Shown in pieces: positions 10,961-23,645 of a stretch of DNA of 64,000 nt (position 1 is the stretch's first letter; each line of letters starts with the position of its first letter). Made by a program: the position numbers and the translations under genes. The notes below the pieces were generated by a model, which was given only the letters and a program-made list of their open reading frames with translations, made no database searches and had not been told where the DNA came from. This stretch comes from Tricholoma matsutake (taxonomy: Eukaryota > Basidiomycota > Agaricomycetes > Agaricales > Tricholomataceae). The stretch spans positions 9,610,001 through 9,674,000 of the forward strand of contig AP026542.1 in the NCBI GenBank assembly GCA_026075535.2. The letters run 5' to 3'.

Positions 10961-12755
10961 TATGATTACTTGATGATTACTCACCTGACTGGAAATCCAG
11001 TACCCACCCAGATATCTGTAAAACCACAGGAAAGGGTATGGGTTTCCCCGGGTACAGCAATCCAGAACCCGTACCCATGTCATGCCTTACCTTTGCGGAC
11101 CTAGCAGGGGTATGCCCTAGTATGCCACAAATGTTTAATGACATCCTCTTCCCCAAGACCCCAGTCATAATTTTGCATTTTCTGTCCGGACACTTTTGGT
11201 CGATTCCTGTCTGGATTGCATCTAGCCTCGACTGCCTTTTCGGGCTCCATGCCTTCCTAAAAAAGAAATTTTTGATCATTGGACAGAAAAAGGCTGCCGA
11301 CCTTGTCTCCCATGCATTGAATTCAACCAAAATTTGCATAACTTGACATCGTCTATGGCCGTGATTTTTTCCTGTCCGATCCTGTCCGGACTGGCGGTAG
11401 CATCAGGCCACCTACAACTTTTTGTCCAGACACCACCACGGTCACCCAAGCTGGGATCTGCCCTTTTGCCTCCAAAAAGTCCAAACAAAGATCTGTCCAG
11501 ATTGGCGTCTAGCCTAGGTAGGGATAATCCGGGGTCATCGGCATGTCACAAAATTATGTAATGCAGTATAACCTAATATGACCCACGTGACCCACGTAAC
11601 CGCCATAACCCATTAAAATCGACACTCAGAACTGATGTTAAGCTAGCTACCAAGTCTCGGGTTCAGTTCAATAATGTAGTTTATATATGTAGGTAATAGA
11701 TTTTCCACATTAGGGCCCAGTATACTAGCTGAGAGGGAGTGATAATCCACATATAATCTAGGTGAGGTTATAATGCCATCCGGAAATTTCCGACACATGA
11801 CGAGGATCGGACGGTGAGATCTCCGGATGCTTGTCGATGCCGTCGTATTCAACCGATGTTACCTTGTCGTGATTGAAGTGGTAAATCAAGTGGTATTTCG
11901 ATTGGCGGCTTCATATGCATTTTCAAGCCATGCTGAAGCGTTCTCTCGAACTCCTGAATATGAATGCAGGATCCCTTAATGAGCTGGGAGTAAAATGGGA
12001 TAAAACGAGCCTTAGGAAACGTGCTGACGAGTTGAAAGTATCTGCTACATACTACTTACAAGTTACTATTCAAGTGCTCATCGACTAGTACTATGTCGTA
12101 GTAGAACTTCCGAGTCGGCGGATTCATACTACGCATCGCAACCTAATATTTCCCTACAATAATATTTGTGCTCAAGACACAAGAGGCAGAGCTGACAGCC
12201 TGAGGGGGCGAATATTATCACAGAAATAAATTTCCTACTTTTTGTTGAGTTCGAATTCAGGGGCAACTATAGTTTCAAATCGGTAGCATTCCTCTATAAT
12301 AATCATTACATAAAACATTGAGTCCTCCCTGAGTAGACGACAGTGGCCTTGCCAATGATACAGGGGAAAACAAATAATGGTTAGATAGCAAGGGGAAAAG
12401 ATTCTCGAAAGGAGCGTAGTAGTTAATTAGGCCTCAAGAAAGTAGCTGACATTATGGAGGTCAGAATACCGAGATGAAGGAGATTGGGTAGAGGGAAAAG
12501 GCCGGGTAATACAGGTACAGGAAAAGAGAGACGCAGAGGAACATAGGATATGTATGAAGGAATGAACGTCATCTGATGAGAGCCTCCAGATAAGAGAGAA
12601 AGAGAAAGAAAACAACGAATGCAAGTGTTGAATGCCGAATGGAGTGATTTAAGGTAGGGTGATGCAGTGTATAGAATGCAAATTGGTGTCGTTGTGATTA
12701 TGCAGGAGAACAGGCAAACCATAGATATGAAAGGGGGAAAGAAAGGGCTTTCGAC
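10961..12755. other. transition from repeats to the gene island, no gene seen
   Basis: Up to about 11,530 the DNA carries recurring CTGTCCGGA/CTGTCCAGA words (near 11180, 11375, 11480) and a GTACCCATG-rich stretch near 11060-11080 that recalls the foldback element at 63347; both suggest MITE debris. From about 11,560 the base composition becomes that of ordinary unique DNA. The stretch 12,300-12,750 is the likely 3' side of the cdc24-like gene. Confidence 0.4.
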
Positions 12756-15700
12756 TCATGTCACGAAGAGTGTGACTTGTCCGCCTGGTCGATACTGCTC
12801 GAACGCCATCTGGACGTCCTCCGTCGAGCCTAACGAGACCATGTCGCCGTCCTCATCCTTGTACCTGACACGTAGCGGTCCATCATCGCGACGAGGACCA
12901 CAAAGCCGGATCTTCCTGCCGACCCTCTCCACGAGGTCCTCGTACTCCGTCGACCGCGCCACCTGGATGACAAAAATGTCTTCATGGAAATGCACCTTGA
13001 CCTTCACAGGCGGCCCATTCCCATTCCCATTCATCATTCCCATCCCAATCACATTGTCGAAATGCTGTGACCGCGATGTGCGGATCCCAACACCGCCCAA
13101 CGACGACTCACTTGAACCAAACGGCGTAATCGGCGACGAACTATTCGGTGAGTAGTCCGAACTGTCGCCTGTCGATTGACTTGATCCACTCCCGCGCTTG
13201 TTGTGGCCCATTCCGTTGTGTGACCGTTCGCGACCCCACTGTTGGGCAGTCGTTGGTAGCGGTGGGGGTGTTGCCTTGGGTACGTAAGCAATAGGCTGAC
13301 TGGCACTCCGTGATCGGTTCACCACCTGCAGAGGGGTACTATTCGCTAATGGCTGTTGCGGCGGTGAAGGAGAAGGCGTGCCTGCACGGTACTCGCTACC
13401 ATCATACGCAGACTTCAGCTTAGACGAGCTGAACTGGCTACGTAGAGGCGGACGAGTCCGAAGTGGAATGTTGGAACCAAAGCTCGAGTCAGAGGCATAG
13501 CTGGTCGTGCTCATATTTGAGTTCATCCGAGAATTTTGTGGCCGCAGGTGACCATTCACAGAAATTGTTCCCAAGGGTACCGGCGGGAGCCCATTCCTCC
13601 ACTGTGCCATTACGGGTCCATTGGTGTCCTCTGTCTGCGCTCGGGGCCTATCATAGCCAGGGATAGCATCACGCTCCGGGGGCATGCTCATTGCATTGTT
13701 GCGGCGGTATCCCATGGGTGTCTCGCGGCCCTGTGCATTGATGCCGGCGGAGAGAGGATAATCCTCGAAGTCATCATCATCAGGTTCGAACTCGAAACCA
13801 TCGTGCTGCGGATACCCCTGTGGGCCACCCCCGTACACAGCCATATTAATGTTCCCGACCTGCTCGTCACTGCTATATAGACCGCGACTGCTGGCGGCCG
13901 ATGTCGACGATTGGGTGAAGTACATTGAGTCAGGTGTGCTATAGGAAGTCTGTGGTGTTGACTTTCGTGGCATCAGACGAGAGTGATGTCCGAGGCTAGT
14001 GCTATTTGCGATCCTCGACATGCCGCTTACACTATGTTCCGTCGCACGTCGTTGGGCGGACTCCCTAATCAAACGGTTGATCACAGACTCCCATTGTCGC
14101 ATCTGATCTTCTCGGCGGCAGCGCAGGGTAAAATATTCGAGATCATCATCTCCTTTCCACCATACAGCGAGAGGATAATGTGTTGGGATAGATGGATCTG
14201 AAACGCATTCGGTCAGCACTTCAAGATAAATACAAAACATTAGCAACACGTACTGTTCGAGGTTTTCGGAGATACAGGAATGGCTTGTGTGACATTACCC
14301 AGGAAAATCCGCCCCTTCAACAGAAGTGGCGTATTCTTTTTCACTGGCTGGCCAACGCCGCCAGGCAGCACCAGTGGTGGAGGGGTAACCTGCTTTTTCA
14401 GTAGAGAGTTACTCTTACCCACTTTGTTTCTGCCATTTGGAGGCATAGATGGGGCCTCCTTGCAACAGAGAATAATTTTCTCAAACAGAAAGACATGATA
14501 CTCCCGATCAATGTCGGATTTGGTGACGACAAAGATATCATCAAGGAGTAATTCGCCGAAGTTTTCGAGGTGGTGGCCCTTCCAGTCATCGATGCGGGAC
14601 TGGAGGTTCTTCACGGTGAGTTCGTTCTCGGCTCGCCTTTGAGCCTCGTTGATCTTATCCGTAATACGTTTTGCGGCTTCGGACCCTCTCTTGAGTTCAT
14701 CATAATATGGATAGCCAGCGGCTGATGTCGCTTTGATCAAGGACTAGAAAGATGGGGTAAAAAAATGCATCAATTATCAAATGACAACTGAACAAGCAGA
14801 GATCGGACACACATCAAGTAGCAGGGGATATTTACAAACACGCTGGATCGGCTTGATTAGGAAAGCTGGTAGCTCACCCTTTACGTTGATCAAATGGTTC
14901 AATGGCTGTTGATATATATTTGGTCAGTATATAGGAAATTGCCGAAATGAAAAGTTGTCAGGACAACGTGACAGGATCAAGGTTGTGGGGAAATCGAGGA
15001 ACGGAAGCAGGTTCGCACTTACCGCGAGATTTTGTTCATTGGCCAGCATAAGCTCCGATGCGCTTGTATAATTGGCGCAGTATGGTTCATAGACAACAAA
15101 TTCTTCTTCCTATTGTTCCGTAAGGGGTCAAAAGGCAGAAACAGAAACGACAATGAGCAAGGGACAATGGGAAGACCAAATAGGACACATGGTCAGGAGA
15201 AGCACTCACGCTTTCTAAAAAATGCTGACCCCATCGCTGGTTCTGCCACGGTAGTTCTGCCGTGCTCTCGAACCGGATGAGAAATTTCCTCTGGAAGTTG
15301 AGAAGCTTGTTCAGATTAGGGAACAGAAGGTGTATCGTGTCCTGGTCAATGATGTTGGCTTGGGACAAGGCTGTAGAATATTTCTGCGAAAAAATGAAGG
15401 CGCGAACGAAGGAGCATTTGAAGCATAGGAAGTACCTGCATGACCTCGAGGTCCTGTACATATTTACGTTCTGTTTCGACCATCTCCCGGATAATGTTGT
15501 TTCTCGCCGATTCTTGTGCATTGGCTGGTGTAAGAGCGGTAGCCTCGCCTGCTAGGGAACTAAGTGAATCATGTGACGAGATGGCGGTGGGTGAAGGCGG
15601 TGATATATCGAATACGTCCGGCGGTAGGTGTTTAACAATTGCGGTGACAGTGTTGATGACCTGGCAAACGGGACATAAGGCCGGCGAAAGAGCGATGATC

Positions 15701-16211
15701 GAACCTGGAAGCATACCTTGACTAGTCCATCAGTTGAGTTACGGTCCCAAAGGTCTGTGACGGTGAATAGTTCACAGCCAGGGATGTTCTGTATGACCCT
15801 GTCTGTGCGTATCTGCATGGCGAAAAGTGCGATGGCACGCTTCTGTGCTTTGTCAGGGTTCGCGTCATATTCCTCCTGATTGAATTGTGAATTGTTAATT
15901 TTGGCAAAACCTCCCTCAGCCGGGAGTTGATCGAAGATATAGCAGAGAGGAATCCCGAATGAGAAGAGGTCCCATAGCTGAGTTACAGGGTCTGTAGATG
16001 AGCGAGCGTCTTCCGAGGAAGCTAGAAGAGAGAAATAGTAGGAGAAACCGCGTATTCGCATAAGACGGGATCTGAGAGAAGAGCAATCCTGGTACAGAGA
16101 GGTTGATTGAGAAGCAGATTTATTGAGAAGAGTGTTGTTTGCGACTGGAGCGTCGATTTGAAGGCCCGCACTAGAGACTATGGATTTCTTTCGGCCAGCG
16201 ACAGTAGCCAT
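12756..16211 (-). CDS. cdc24: Cdc24-like Rho guanine nucleotide exchange factor
   Basis: This protein activates Cdc42 for polarised growth at the plasma membrane, coupling it to scaffolds through its PB1 domain. Seven exons fit one open frame: 16211-15717, 15660-15436, 15383-15210, 15109-15023, 14905-14813, 14743-14254, 14197-12756, giving about 1001 residues. In order I see a Cdc24 calponin-type N-terminus (LYQDCSSLRSRLMRI to LFTVTDLWD), a DH domain (ETERKYVQDLEVMQ to PIQRVCKYPLLLD), a PH domain (DDIFVVTKSD to WWKGDDDLEYFTLRC), a long Ser/Pro-rich linker, and a C-terminal PB1 domain (VKVHFHEDIFVIQV, then YKDEDGDMVSL). The N-domain/DH/PH/PB1 order is diagnostic of Cdc24. It is somewhat longer than yeast Cdc24 because of the linker. 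The ATG at 16211 opens the first long frame; no upstream exon is evident. Confidence 0.92.
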
Positions 16212-18713
16212 TGTATCAAGGAGGGGAGTAAGGGGGGGACGAGGAGGAAGACGGGGAGAAGATACCAGGTGTAATCGAAGAGTAGACCAAGTTGTATTCT
16301 CAAAGGCAGTGAGAACACAACGCTATACTATTTGAATCTCCGACTACTTTGATTTCTATTCAGAATATCCCCCAAATTCAGTTTATTTGATCGATCTTGT
16401 AATTTCCCTTTTTTGGCCAAGTCTCCATTCATCAACATCCTCAGGTTGCTTGTCAGTTTGTCTATTGTCGTCCAATGTCCATTATCCCCGTGCCAGAACT
16501 CTATTGACTCTACGTACCCAGCATATATACTTTCTATCTGGTTTCTGTATATCCCATATCATCATTGTAATGTAATATCCAATATCAAACCCTGCTCCAA
16601 TCTTTCTTCTCCGCCGACAAGATATCCTATGGCCTATGGCTACACCCCTTCGACGCTCGCGTGCCAATTCAATCTATAACTCCTCTAGGAAATCTCAATC
16701 ATCGTTCAAAAGTCTTGAAACTCCAACCCTCTAAGTAGCAAGGAAACACCGATTCTTCTTATCTGCACATTCCCTGGAACTCCAGCTTTCCTCCTGCTAT
16801 GCCCGATGTGTATGTTTTCATTTCCGAAACTCATTTTCAATGCCCACCAACTCCGCAAATGGAGAGGTTCTCATTGTTCTTTCTGTCATTGTCTGCCTCT
16901 TACTTGTAAAGCATGACTCAGGTCCATATACGAACTCCTGCTGTGACAGGTAGTTTAGGATATACATTTTAAGTCCGTCCCACACAAAACTACTACCGTT
17001 AAAGACCTGATCAAGCCTGATCAGGACGATCTGATACCTTTTGATCAGGGGCGGCCGTGTATATGTCACGGAATTACATGCGATACCTCCACGTGCTGCC
17101 ATGCGATCATCTTACTTCGTGGCAAGAGCCTCATATGGCTCACGGCGCAATCATGATGCCAGATCAAAAAAGTTTTCAAACGACTAACTGTTCACTGCAA
17201 ATAGCTGCAAAACGAGGCAAAACGACACCCTTACGCATGACCGACACAAGTCGCATCAACCCACGTTTCGTGTACTCGAAACTCAGCAAAGTCACACCCC
17301 CTGCGAGCACACGGCTCTTCGGCACATGGCATTGGCTCCCTCCCCCGGTGAAACGGACGACGATAAGTACTTCTCCTCGACAGCTTTTACTTGGTGTTAC
17401 ATCCCGAAAGGCGGAGCTATATCAGTACCGATTATAGTTCCTTCCGCACACCGCCTTCTGTATGCTGTATGAAAACACATACTCAGAAACACTTATCTAT
17501 GGCCCCTCGCGACTATACATATGTGGATGACCATGGATGACGTCGATCGTTGCAATCAATGGTTGTGGCTGCGATTGAGTGGTTGTGGTGCAATACATCC
17601 GATTCTCCGACAAAGCTGGATTCGGATTAGAGAGGCATTTTGAACGGTTTGATATCGCAGCTTCTTATCCCAGAGATCGTTGTCGTCCTCTCACGCCGAT
17701 GAAGTCAATTCAATTACTGTGATCATCATAGAGTTGAGCAGATCGTAGTCGTTCAACACTGTTCCAAGTGATATGTCGGGCACGTCACACTCGTCCGGGG
17801 GACAAATATACCTAGGTGGAGGTCTTACCCTAATTCAGCATTTGCCAAGCATTCCTCTTCTCACCGTATCAGATTCGGAACACCGGTCGAATTCGAAGTT
17901 ACCAGAATAACCACGAATTGCTCTAGATCTGGGAAGACATAGCAAACAGTGAGAAACACGTCTTTTGAGTACACATGATTACAAACCTTGTAATGATGCA
18001 ATGTTGAATGGGTTCTAACTAAGCCGTGCAGGGACGGCCATGTGTCTACAGATTCGACATTGGACGGCGTTGTCAATACGTACATGTATACAAGATAAGC
18101 TGTGTGAAAAGCAGAAAACGACATAGTTCATAGAGATGCCGTCGAAATTCTAATCTGCCTATCACCAGATTGGAAAGCATGAGTGATGATAGTTATACAC
18201 ACTAAGACTTTTATTGCTGGGTGTGAGTATTGCGATAATCGATTGGAAAATTGTTTCCTTCTGTTCGGCAACGCGTAGCCCGACTTGTGAGCGCTTGAGC
18301 TGGCTCATATCATTTTGTACTCAGCGCCTTGGAACGACCTGCTGGAGCATTTTCATAGCGTATACGTATAGCACCTTTCGGAGGTATATTCACGTGAGCA
18401 CACGTATTTTTCTGATCAACTAAGTGTGTTAGAGGAGCCGCGAATGGGAGTTACGCAAGCACCCTCGGAACGGAGCCTACGTTGCAAATAGACAGGAAAA
18501 TTGTCGTACTGCATGTAATAAAAGGCGGGTTGTGAATGCGGTGAGATGGATTATTTCTCCTTGGATATGCCTCGCAATGGCAGGGTAACCGTTAGAGTTG
18601 AACGACAGACAGACTGGATATGACAGACGTCAAGAGCCAAAAAAAAAGCTTTTCCTGACGAGATGATTTCAGATTAATTGAAACTCCGTTTGAAGTGCGT
18701 GTGAACGATTTCG
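16212..18713. other. 2.5-kb intergenic region, no gene recognised
   Basis: Unique-looking DNA between two divergently transcribed genes. Small frames occur on both strands (for example 17057-17437 plus and 18124-17861 minus) but show no motif and no supporting exon neighbours. It presumably holds the promoters of cdc24 and rap1. Confidence 0.5.
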
Positions 18714-18764
18714 TTGGGACTCCTACCACTGCCGTCTCACAAAATATATCCTCGGCCAAGACCC

Positions 18765-21449
18765 ATGGCACCAGCTCGTTCTTCTACAAGACGTGCGCAT
18801 CTCGACCAAAACAATATCCCTCTTTCTTCCGTCCATAATCAAGATACAGACGGCAATGTCATACAAGAGCTCTTCATTGACCCAATGCTCGGGGTTCCTC
18901 TCTCTATATACATAGAGAAGGATGTTGAAGATAGAGACATTGTGGTTGATTTAATTAATGTGCGTCGCGTCGCGTCTTGCCCGTTCAATGTCCATTTGGA
19001 AGTGAAATAGAAGAGGGCATGTTATGTGTACTCCTTTTTGAAGTTGGTATCACGTTGGATCAACAAGATGCTCATGCTTTCTTTTTCAGAAACACGGCGG
19101 CACTGTCTCCCCAGGGTACAGTGGCGTTACTTATATTCTAGGTGCATACTATCGACTGCTTATTGATTTGCATGTCAATTAATGTCTCATTTTCGTCAGT
19201 CGATCCTCACAAATCGTCTGGTCAAAATTTATGGCGGCAGTACGCCGGGAAAAAGGGCAAACTTGTTCTCAACTCTCGCTGGATCCATGAATGTGTCAAA
19301 GCCGGGCAACTGCAGACCTTTCATACCAACTGGGCTGGCTGCAAAGTCACCGGAACAGAAGTGTATGTTTTTTTTTCTCATCCACATTCTCTGTCATTTT
19401 CCCTCACGAATACCCAGTTTAACACCTGTGCAAGATGTACAGCCGCCCAGTAACACCGTCACCGCACCCATAACAGAAACACCCGGACGCAGGCGTGGGA
19501 GGCACCAAGACCTATCCACTGTCGACCAAGCAGCCCGCCAAATACAACCCCAACCCGTCCATCCCCAGTCCATCTCCCCCATGACAGTCGACCCCCTGGT
19601 TCCCGGACATAATACCTTTCCTTATCCCGTCTACACCGCAGCGTTGCACCCACAACCTCCACGCGGCATGCCTCCTGCCCCTCCCCAGACCTGGCAGGAG
19701 TCCACGGGCATCGCCCCCCAACAAACCCATTTGGCGGCAGTGCCACATATGATACCGCGTCCTCCGTTCCGGGAGGATGGATGGGATGGATATGATCACA
19801 CTGCGGCTCATGCTACAGCCGATGGGATGGCTGGCCCGGCCACGAACGGGTATGACTATCGGTATCGCGATGATCAAACTGGTTGGGTTGGAGGTAATCC
19901 CTATTACGATCCCTCGGTGAATTTTTTTTCTTCTCTGGTTTGAGTGTTACTATGTTGATGCTGTAAATTTTTGTTCGTGAAGTATGACCAAGCGTATGAT
20001 CCCCAGTATATTGAAGATCCGAATGGTGCTGCGGCAGGCACTGCGACATCTGTTGCTCCTCAGCCCGAATCACCAGAAAAGACACGAGGTCGAAAGCGTA
20101 CCCGCAGCCAGGTTAATCTCTCCTAATCATGACTCGTTTGTTATTCATTGATGAGTTATTTAGGCTGTCCCCGCTACACCAGCTGCAAGCTTGGTGGTAA
20201 ACAAGAATCCACCAGCACGTTCACCTACGCCTCCTACTCGTGTCATTAAGAGTACCTATGGTGGTAATCTCTTCACCGCCGATGATGTGCAGTATCTCAA
20301 GAGGTACATCGATTATTGCCAAGAGCAAGGTTTAGTGCTCAGGTAACTGGAATCACAACCCATCTATTTATTGAGCTGAATTTTATCTTCTTTTCTACGC
20401 CAGTTTGCGTGAAATCTGCGAAAGGATTGCTGTCAAGGTATAAAATATCGTTGTTATTGCAGAAACGTGATCCTGACGCATAGTATTGTCCACAGGCACC
20501 TCACCACACGTACGAATTCTCCTTTTAGATCGAATTCTCACCTCCCTAATCCTTTTTTTTTCGCCAGCTTCTACTCTTGGCGCCGCTACTGCAACAAGCA
20601 CCAAATCCGGCTCGGCGGGTACGTGATGAGCAACGACCGCTCCATCTCGCCAACCGGCAACGGTGATGATACCCCCGAAATCGAAGAAGAAGAGCCCATC
20701 GTTCACCACGGTCCTGGGCTAGGTATCATCGCTGCTGCGCAGGCGAGGGCGGCTGCGGTGGGCCCTGCGAGGAATCGCTCGCCAACGCCACCGCGGGCCC
20801 TCTTTAGGAGCACGACGGGTAAGGGTGTGGCGTTTACAGATGAGGATGTGACGTTCTTGATTCGGTTCATGGAGTATCGAAAGTATGCATTGCTTTTGCC
20901 ATGTTGACGGCGTGTAGCTTATCGTGACAAACGTTTAGATCGCAGGGAAGGGTCGATATGGTCGCGTTCTGGAAGGATGTTGCGATTAAAGTAGGTTCAA
21001 CCAACCTAGTTTTTTTTTTCCGAAGGGTTGTTAATATGGCTGTTTCTCCTCTAGGCACCTCACCACTCTCGTGCTTCGTGGATGAAATTCTGGCGCCGGC
21101 ATAAACACGAGTTCTCTCGTACGGAGGCAGATGCACCGCTGCCTCAACCGCCAGAGAAAAAGATGCGGTATAGTCGCGGAGACGACATCCTGCTCGCCAA
21201 GTACTTCTTTGACAAGCCGGAGGGCACGTCGGATAAGGTCTTTCAGGCGTTTGGGAGGATGGTGAGCCCGTAGTTTCGATTCGTGGATGTTTTTTTTTGC
21301 CTGACGATGCATCATAGTACTCGCATCATCCGTGGAAAGGATGGCAAGAGCACCATCGGATACATAAAGCAAAAATTGACCATTTTATGCAGTTGCTTGG
21401 GAATGGGGAAAGTTTGGATGAAGAACAGCCGCCTGTTTCTGTTTCTTAG
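18765..21449 (+). CDS. rap1: Rap1-like telomere protein with BRCT and three Myb-like repeats
   Basis: Rap1 family proteins sit at telomeres and control telomere length and silencing. Twelve exons join in one frame: 18765-18959, 19090-19141, 19200-19362, 19418-19916, 19983-20111, 20164-20342, 20404-20437, 20496-20509, 20568-20882, 20939-20990, 21055-21261, 21318-21449. An in-frame ATG at 18714 could be the start instead. The N-terminus is a BRCT domain (DIVVDLINKHGGTVSPGYSG, then LVLNSRWIHECVKAG). Three Myb-type modules follow, starting FTADDVQYLKRYIDYCQEQG, FTDEDVTFLIRFMEYRKSQG and YSRGDDILLAKYFFDKPEG. The first two end with APHHTFYSW and APHHSRASWMKFW, the third with SHHPWKGWQEHH. A Pro-rich, Gln-rich region links BRCT and Myb. 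I see no obvious C-terminal RCT domain; the protein ends soon after the third repeat. Confidence 0.85.
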
Positions 21450-21572
21450 CACTTTGGACTAACAGTATTTATTATTATTTTCCCAGTGTATATATAGAGA
21501 TTATTCGGACTCGCTTGTACTTGTATCAGATTAGATTCTGATTGTGCAACTTGTTACTTGACACATTGGACG

Positions 21573-23232
21573 ATGCTGGAGTATCTCACACAGCAGCAGA
21601 TTGATCAGGTTTGTTTCAGGATCTCTGTCTTTCCCTTGTCGTCTGAAATGAATTCGGCCCGCTAGTTTCATCGAAATGGGTGGGTAACAGCATCGCATCC
21701 AATTCCTATTAACGATCGAACCTCCAATGGCATATGCTCAACCAGGTATCTACTCGTTCCTGGATTTCTGGATCTCAATACGACCCAGGCGCTCTTAACC
21801 CGCTCTCAACAACTTCTAGATGAATTCAGTCTTGAAGATCACCCTTTGGTATGTGTCTCCCCCTCTGCGTTACGGATCCGGGATAGTCGTGAATGAGACA
21901 TCCGGTATCAGACAAAGTTCACGACGGACGACAAGAATCATGTCGGCGACGAATACTTTTTAACGTCAGGCGATAAGATGTCAGTAAATTTTTTTCGAAA
22001 TGCAGTTTTGTTTTTTTAATACCCTTTTTTTTTACGCTAATATTAATTTATATATAACCATAACCATAGTCGATATTTTCTGGAAGAAGACGCTGTCGAT
22101 GAGAATGGGAATCTGACGAGAGAGAAGCAGAAGGCGGTGAATAAGATCGGACATGGTAAGCCAAATCCACACTTATGGTTTCCTTTTTACGTTTGCAACT
22201 ACCATTACTGACTCGGACTCTTTTTTTTTTTCACTCTAAAATCAGCGCTTCACGAGCTGGACCCTGTCTTTCGTAAAGTAACTTTGGAGAATGAACAGTT
22301 GAAGAAACTCGTTCGAGACCTTGGGTTCCATCGGGATCCTGTAGGTGAGTCTTTACCGTGTATACTAGATTCCATTGGGAAAGTTGTGTATTCCTGAGTC
22401 TGAGCATGAACTTGAAGCGCTTCAATCGATGGTCATCACGAAACAAACTCATATTGGGGGAGAAGGTAACGAAAATTTTTCGCTTGTGTGAAGATGTTCG
22501 AGGTTAACGATAGTACTCTTAACTACTACTAGTCCCCGAACACAACGATTCGTGCGTATTCTCGTTCTAATTCTCATTCTCGACACTTCAGAGCTTACAC
22601 CGTGGTACCCGGGCCTCATTCCCACAGAACCTTCCTAGTACGTACTACTCATTAATCCACACATCTTCCTCCAATCCCAATCCCAATCCCAACCACACAC
22701 TCCAACTTCCAGTACACCGACCCACCCACTGCCCTCGGTTTCTGGATCGCGCTAGAAAAATGTACATCAGAGAACGGCGCACTGTCTTTTCTCCCAGGTT
22801 CCCATCTCACCCACCCAATAACGAAACGTTTCGTCCGTTTACCTACGGGAGGAACCGGATTCGAAGCGCTCGGCGAAACGGAGCCTCCGATGGTCGTTTT
22901 GAACGATAACGAGAAGAATAATGTACGTGAAGAATATATCCTCGAACCGTGTGGACCTGGTACGTACTAGTAGTATCCCTGAATATGGGTCGAATAACAA
23001 CACACACACACTAAACTTACTTGCGTATGACGTAGGTGACCTCGTTCTTATCCACGGATCTGTCCTGCATAAATCGGAACGCAACAGGAGTCCGTATACG
23101 CGGTTTGCGTATACGTTCCATATGGTTGAGTCGCCGCCGTTTGCGGTGTATGATGGTAAGAATTGGTTGCAGCCTACTGCTGAGATGCCGTTCTCGTCCG
23201 TTCTGGATGTTCCGGTTGGTTTGACTGCTTGA
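21573..23232 (+). CDS. phytanoyl-CoA dioxygenase (PhyH) family protein
   Basis: A non-haem Fe(II)/2-oxoglutarate oxygenase; PhyH itself 2-hydroxylates phytanoyl-CoA, but the substrate here is unknown. Eleven exons give 308 residues: 21573-21608, 21666-21679, 21746-21848, 21912-21979, 22070-22155, 22246-22344, 22418-22465, 22533-22551, 22628-22637, 22713-22959, 23036-23232. The conserved start of the fold reads FHRNGYLLVPGFLD, then IRYFLEEDAVDENG and NKIGHALHELDPVFRK. The iron ligands are the HND of VPEHNDSTFLYT and the distal His in LVLIHGSVLHKS; the Arg of RNRSPYTRFAYTFH should bind 2-oxoglutarate. Length and motif order match the eukaryotic PHYHD1-like branch. Two coding exons are tiny (14 and 10 nt). 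The gene begins only about 120 bp after the rap1 stop. Confidence 0.9.
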
Positions 23233-23645
23233 TTGTGGTTGGTACGTTAAGTTTTAGCCTAGCTGTGGTTGTAACTGGCAGGACGTATTTACTTAATTAG
23301 TAGGTGTGGAATGGTAGTGATTCAGATGATTCGTATACGCGTTGAGGAATTTTCCTAGTATGGTTGGTACTGGATGGCTTCGTTGCGCAAATCCAATAAA
23401 AGAGCACTCACCACCAAGGTGTCTGCCACCGTCATGTTTTCCCAAGCCTACGCGATGCGAATACATATTATTTCAACCCATAGCATGTATTGAACAACAA
23501 CAAAGCCCACGAACCAGAAACGTACAACATACAGTAGAAAACATACAAAACGCCAGGAGCGTTTTTAAAAATGGAAAAAAAAAGCGCGCTCATGACAACA
23601 TAAAAATAAAATAATAAAAAAACAGCTCAAACCCCGGGCCTACGC
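23233..23645. other. short intergenic region between convergent genes
   Basis: Contains the 3' ends of the PhyH gene and of the minus-strand membrane protein gene, with A-rich runs around 23570-23625. No further gene is seen. Confidence 0.5.

Noticed and set aside
17057..17437. 126-codon plus-strand ORF between cdc24 and rap1
   Set aside because: No recognisable motif and no flanking exons. It lies in the expected promoter region.
20395..20709. Minus-strand ORF of 104 codons
   Set aside because: It is a shadow of rap1 exons, which have conserved Myb motifs on the plus strand.
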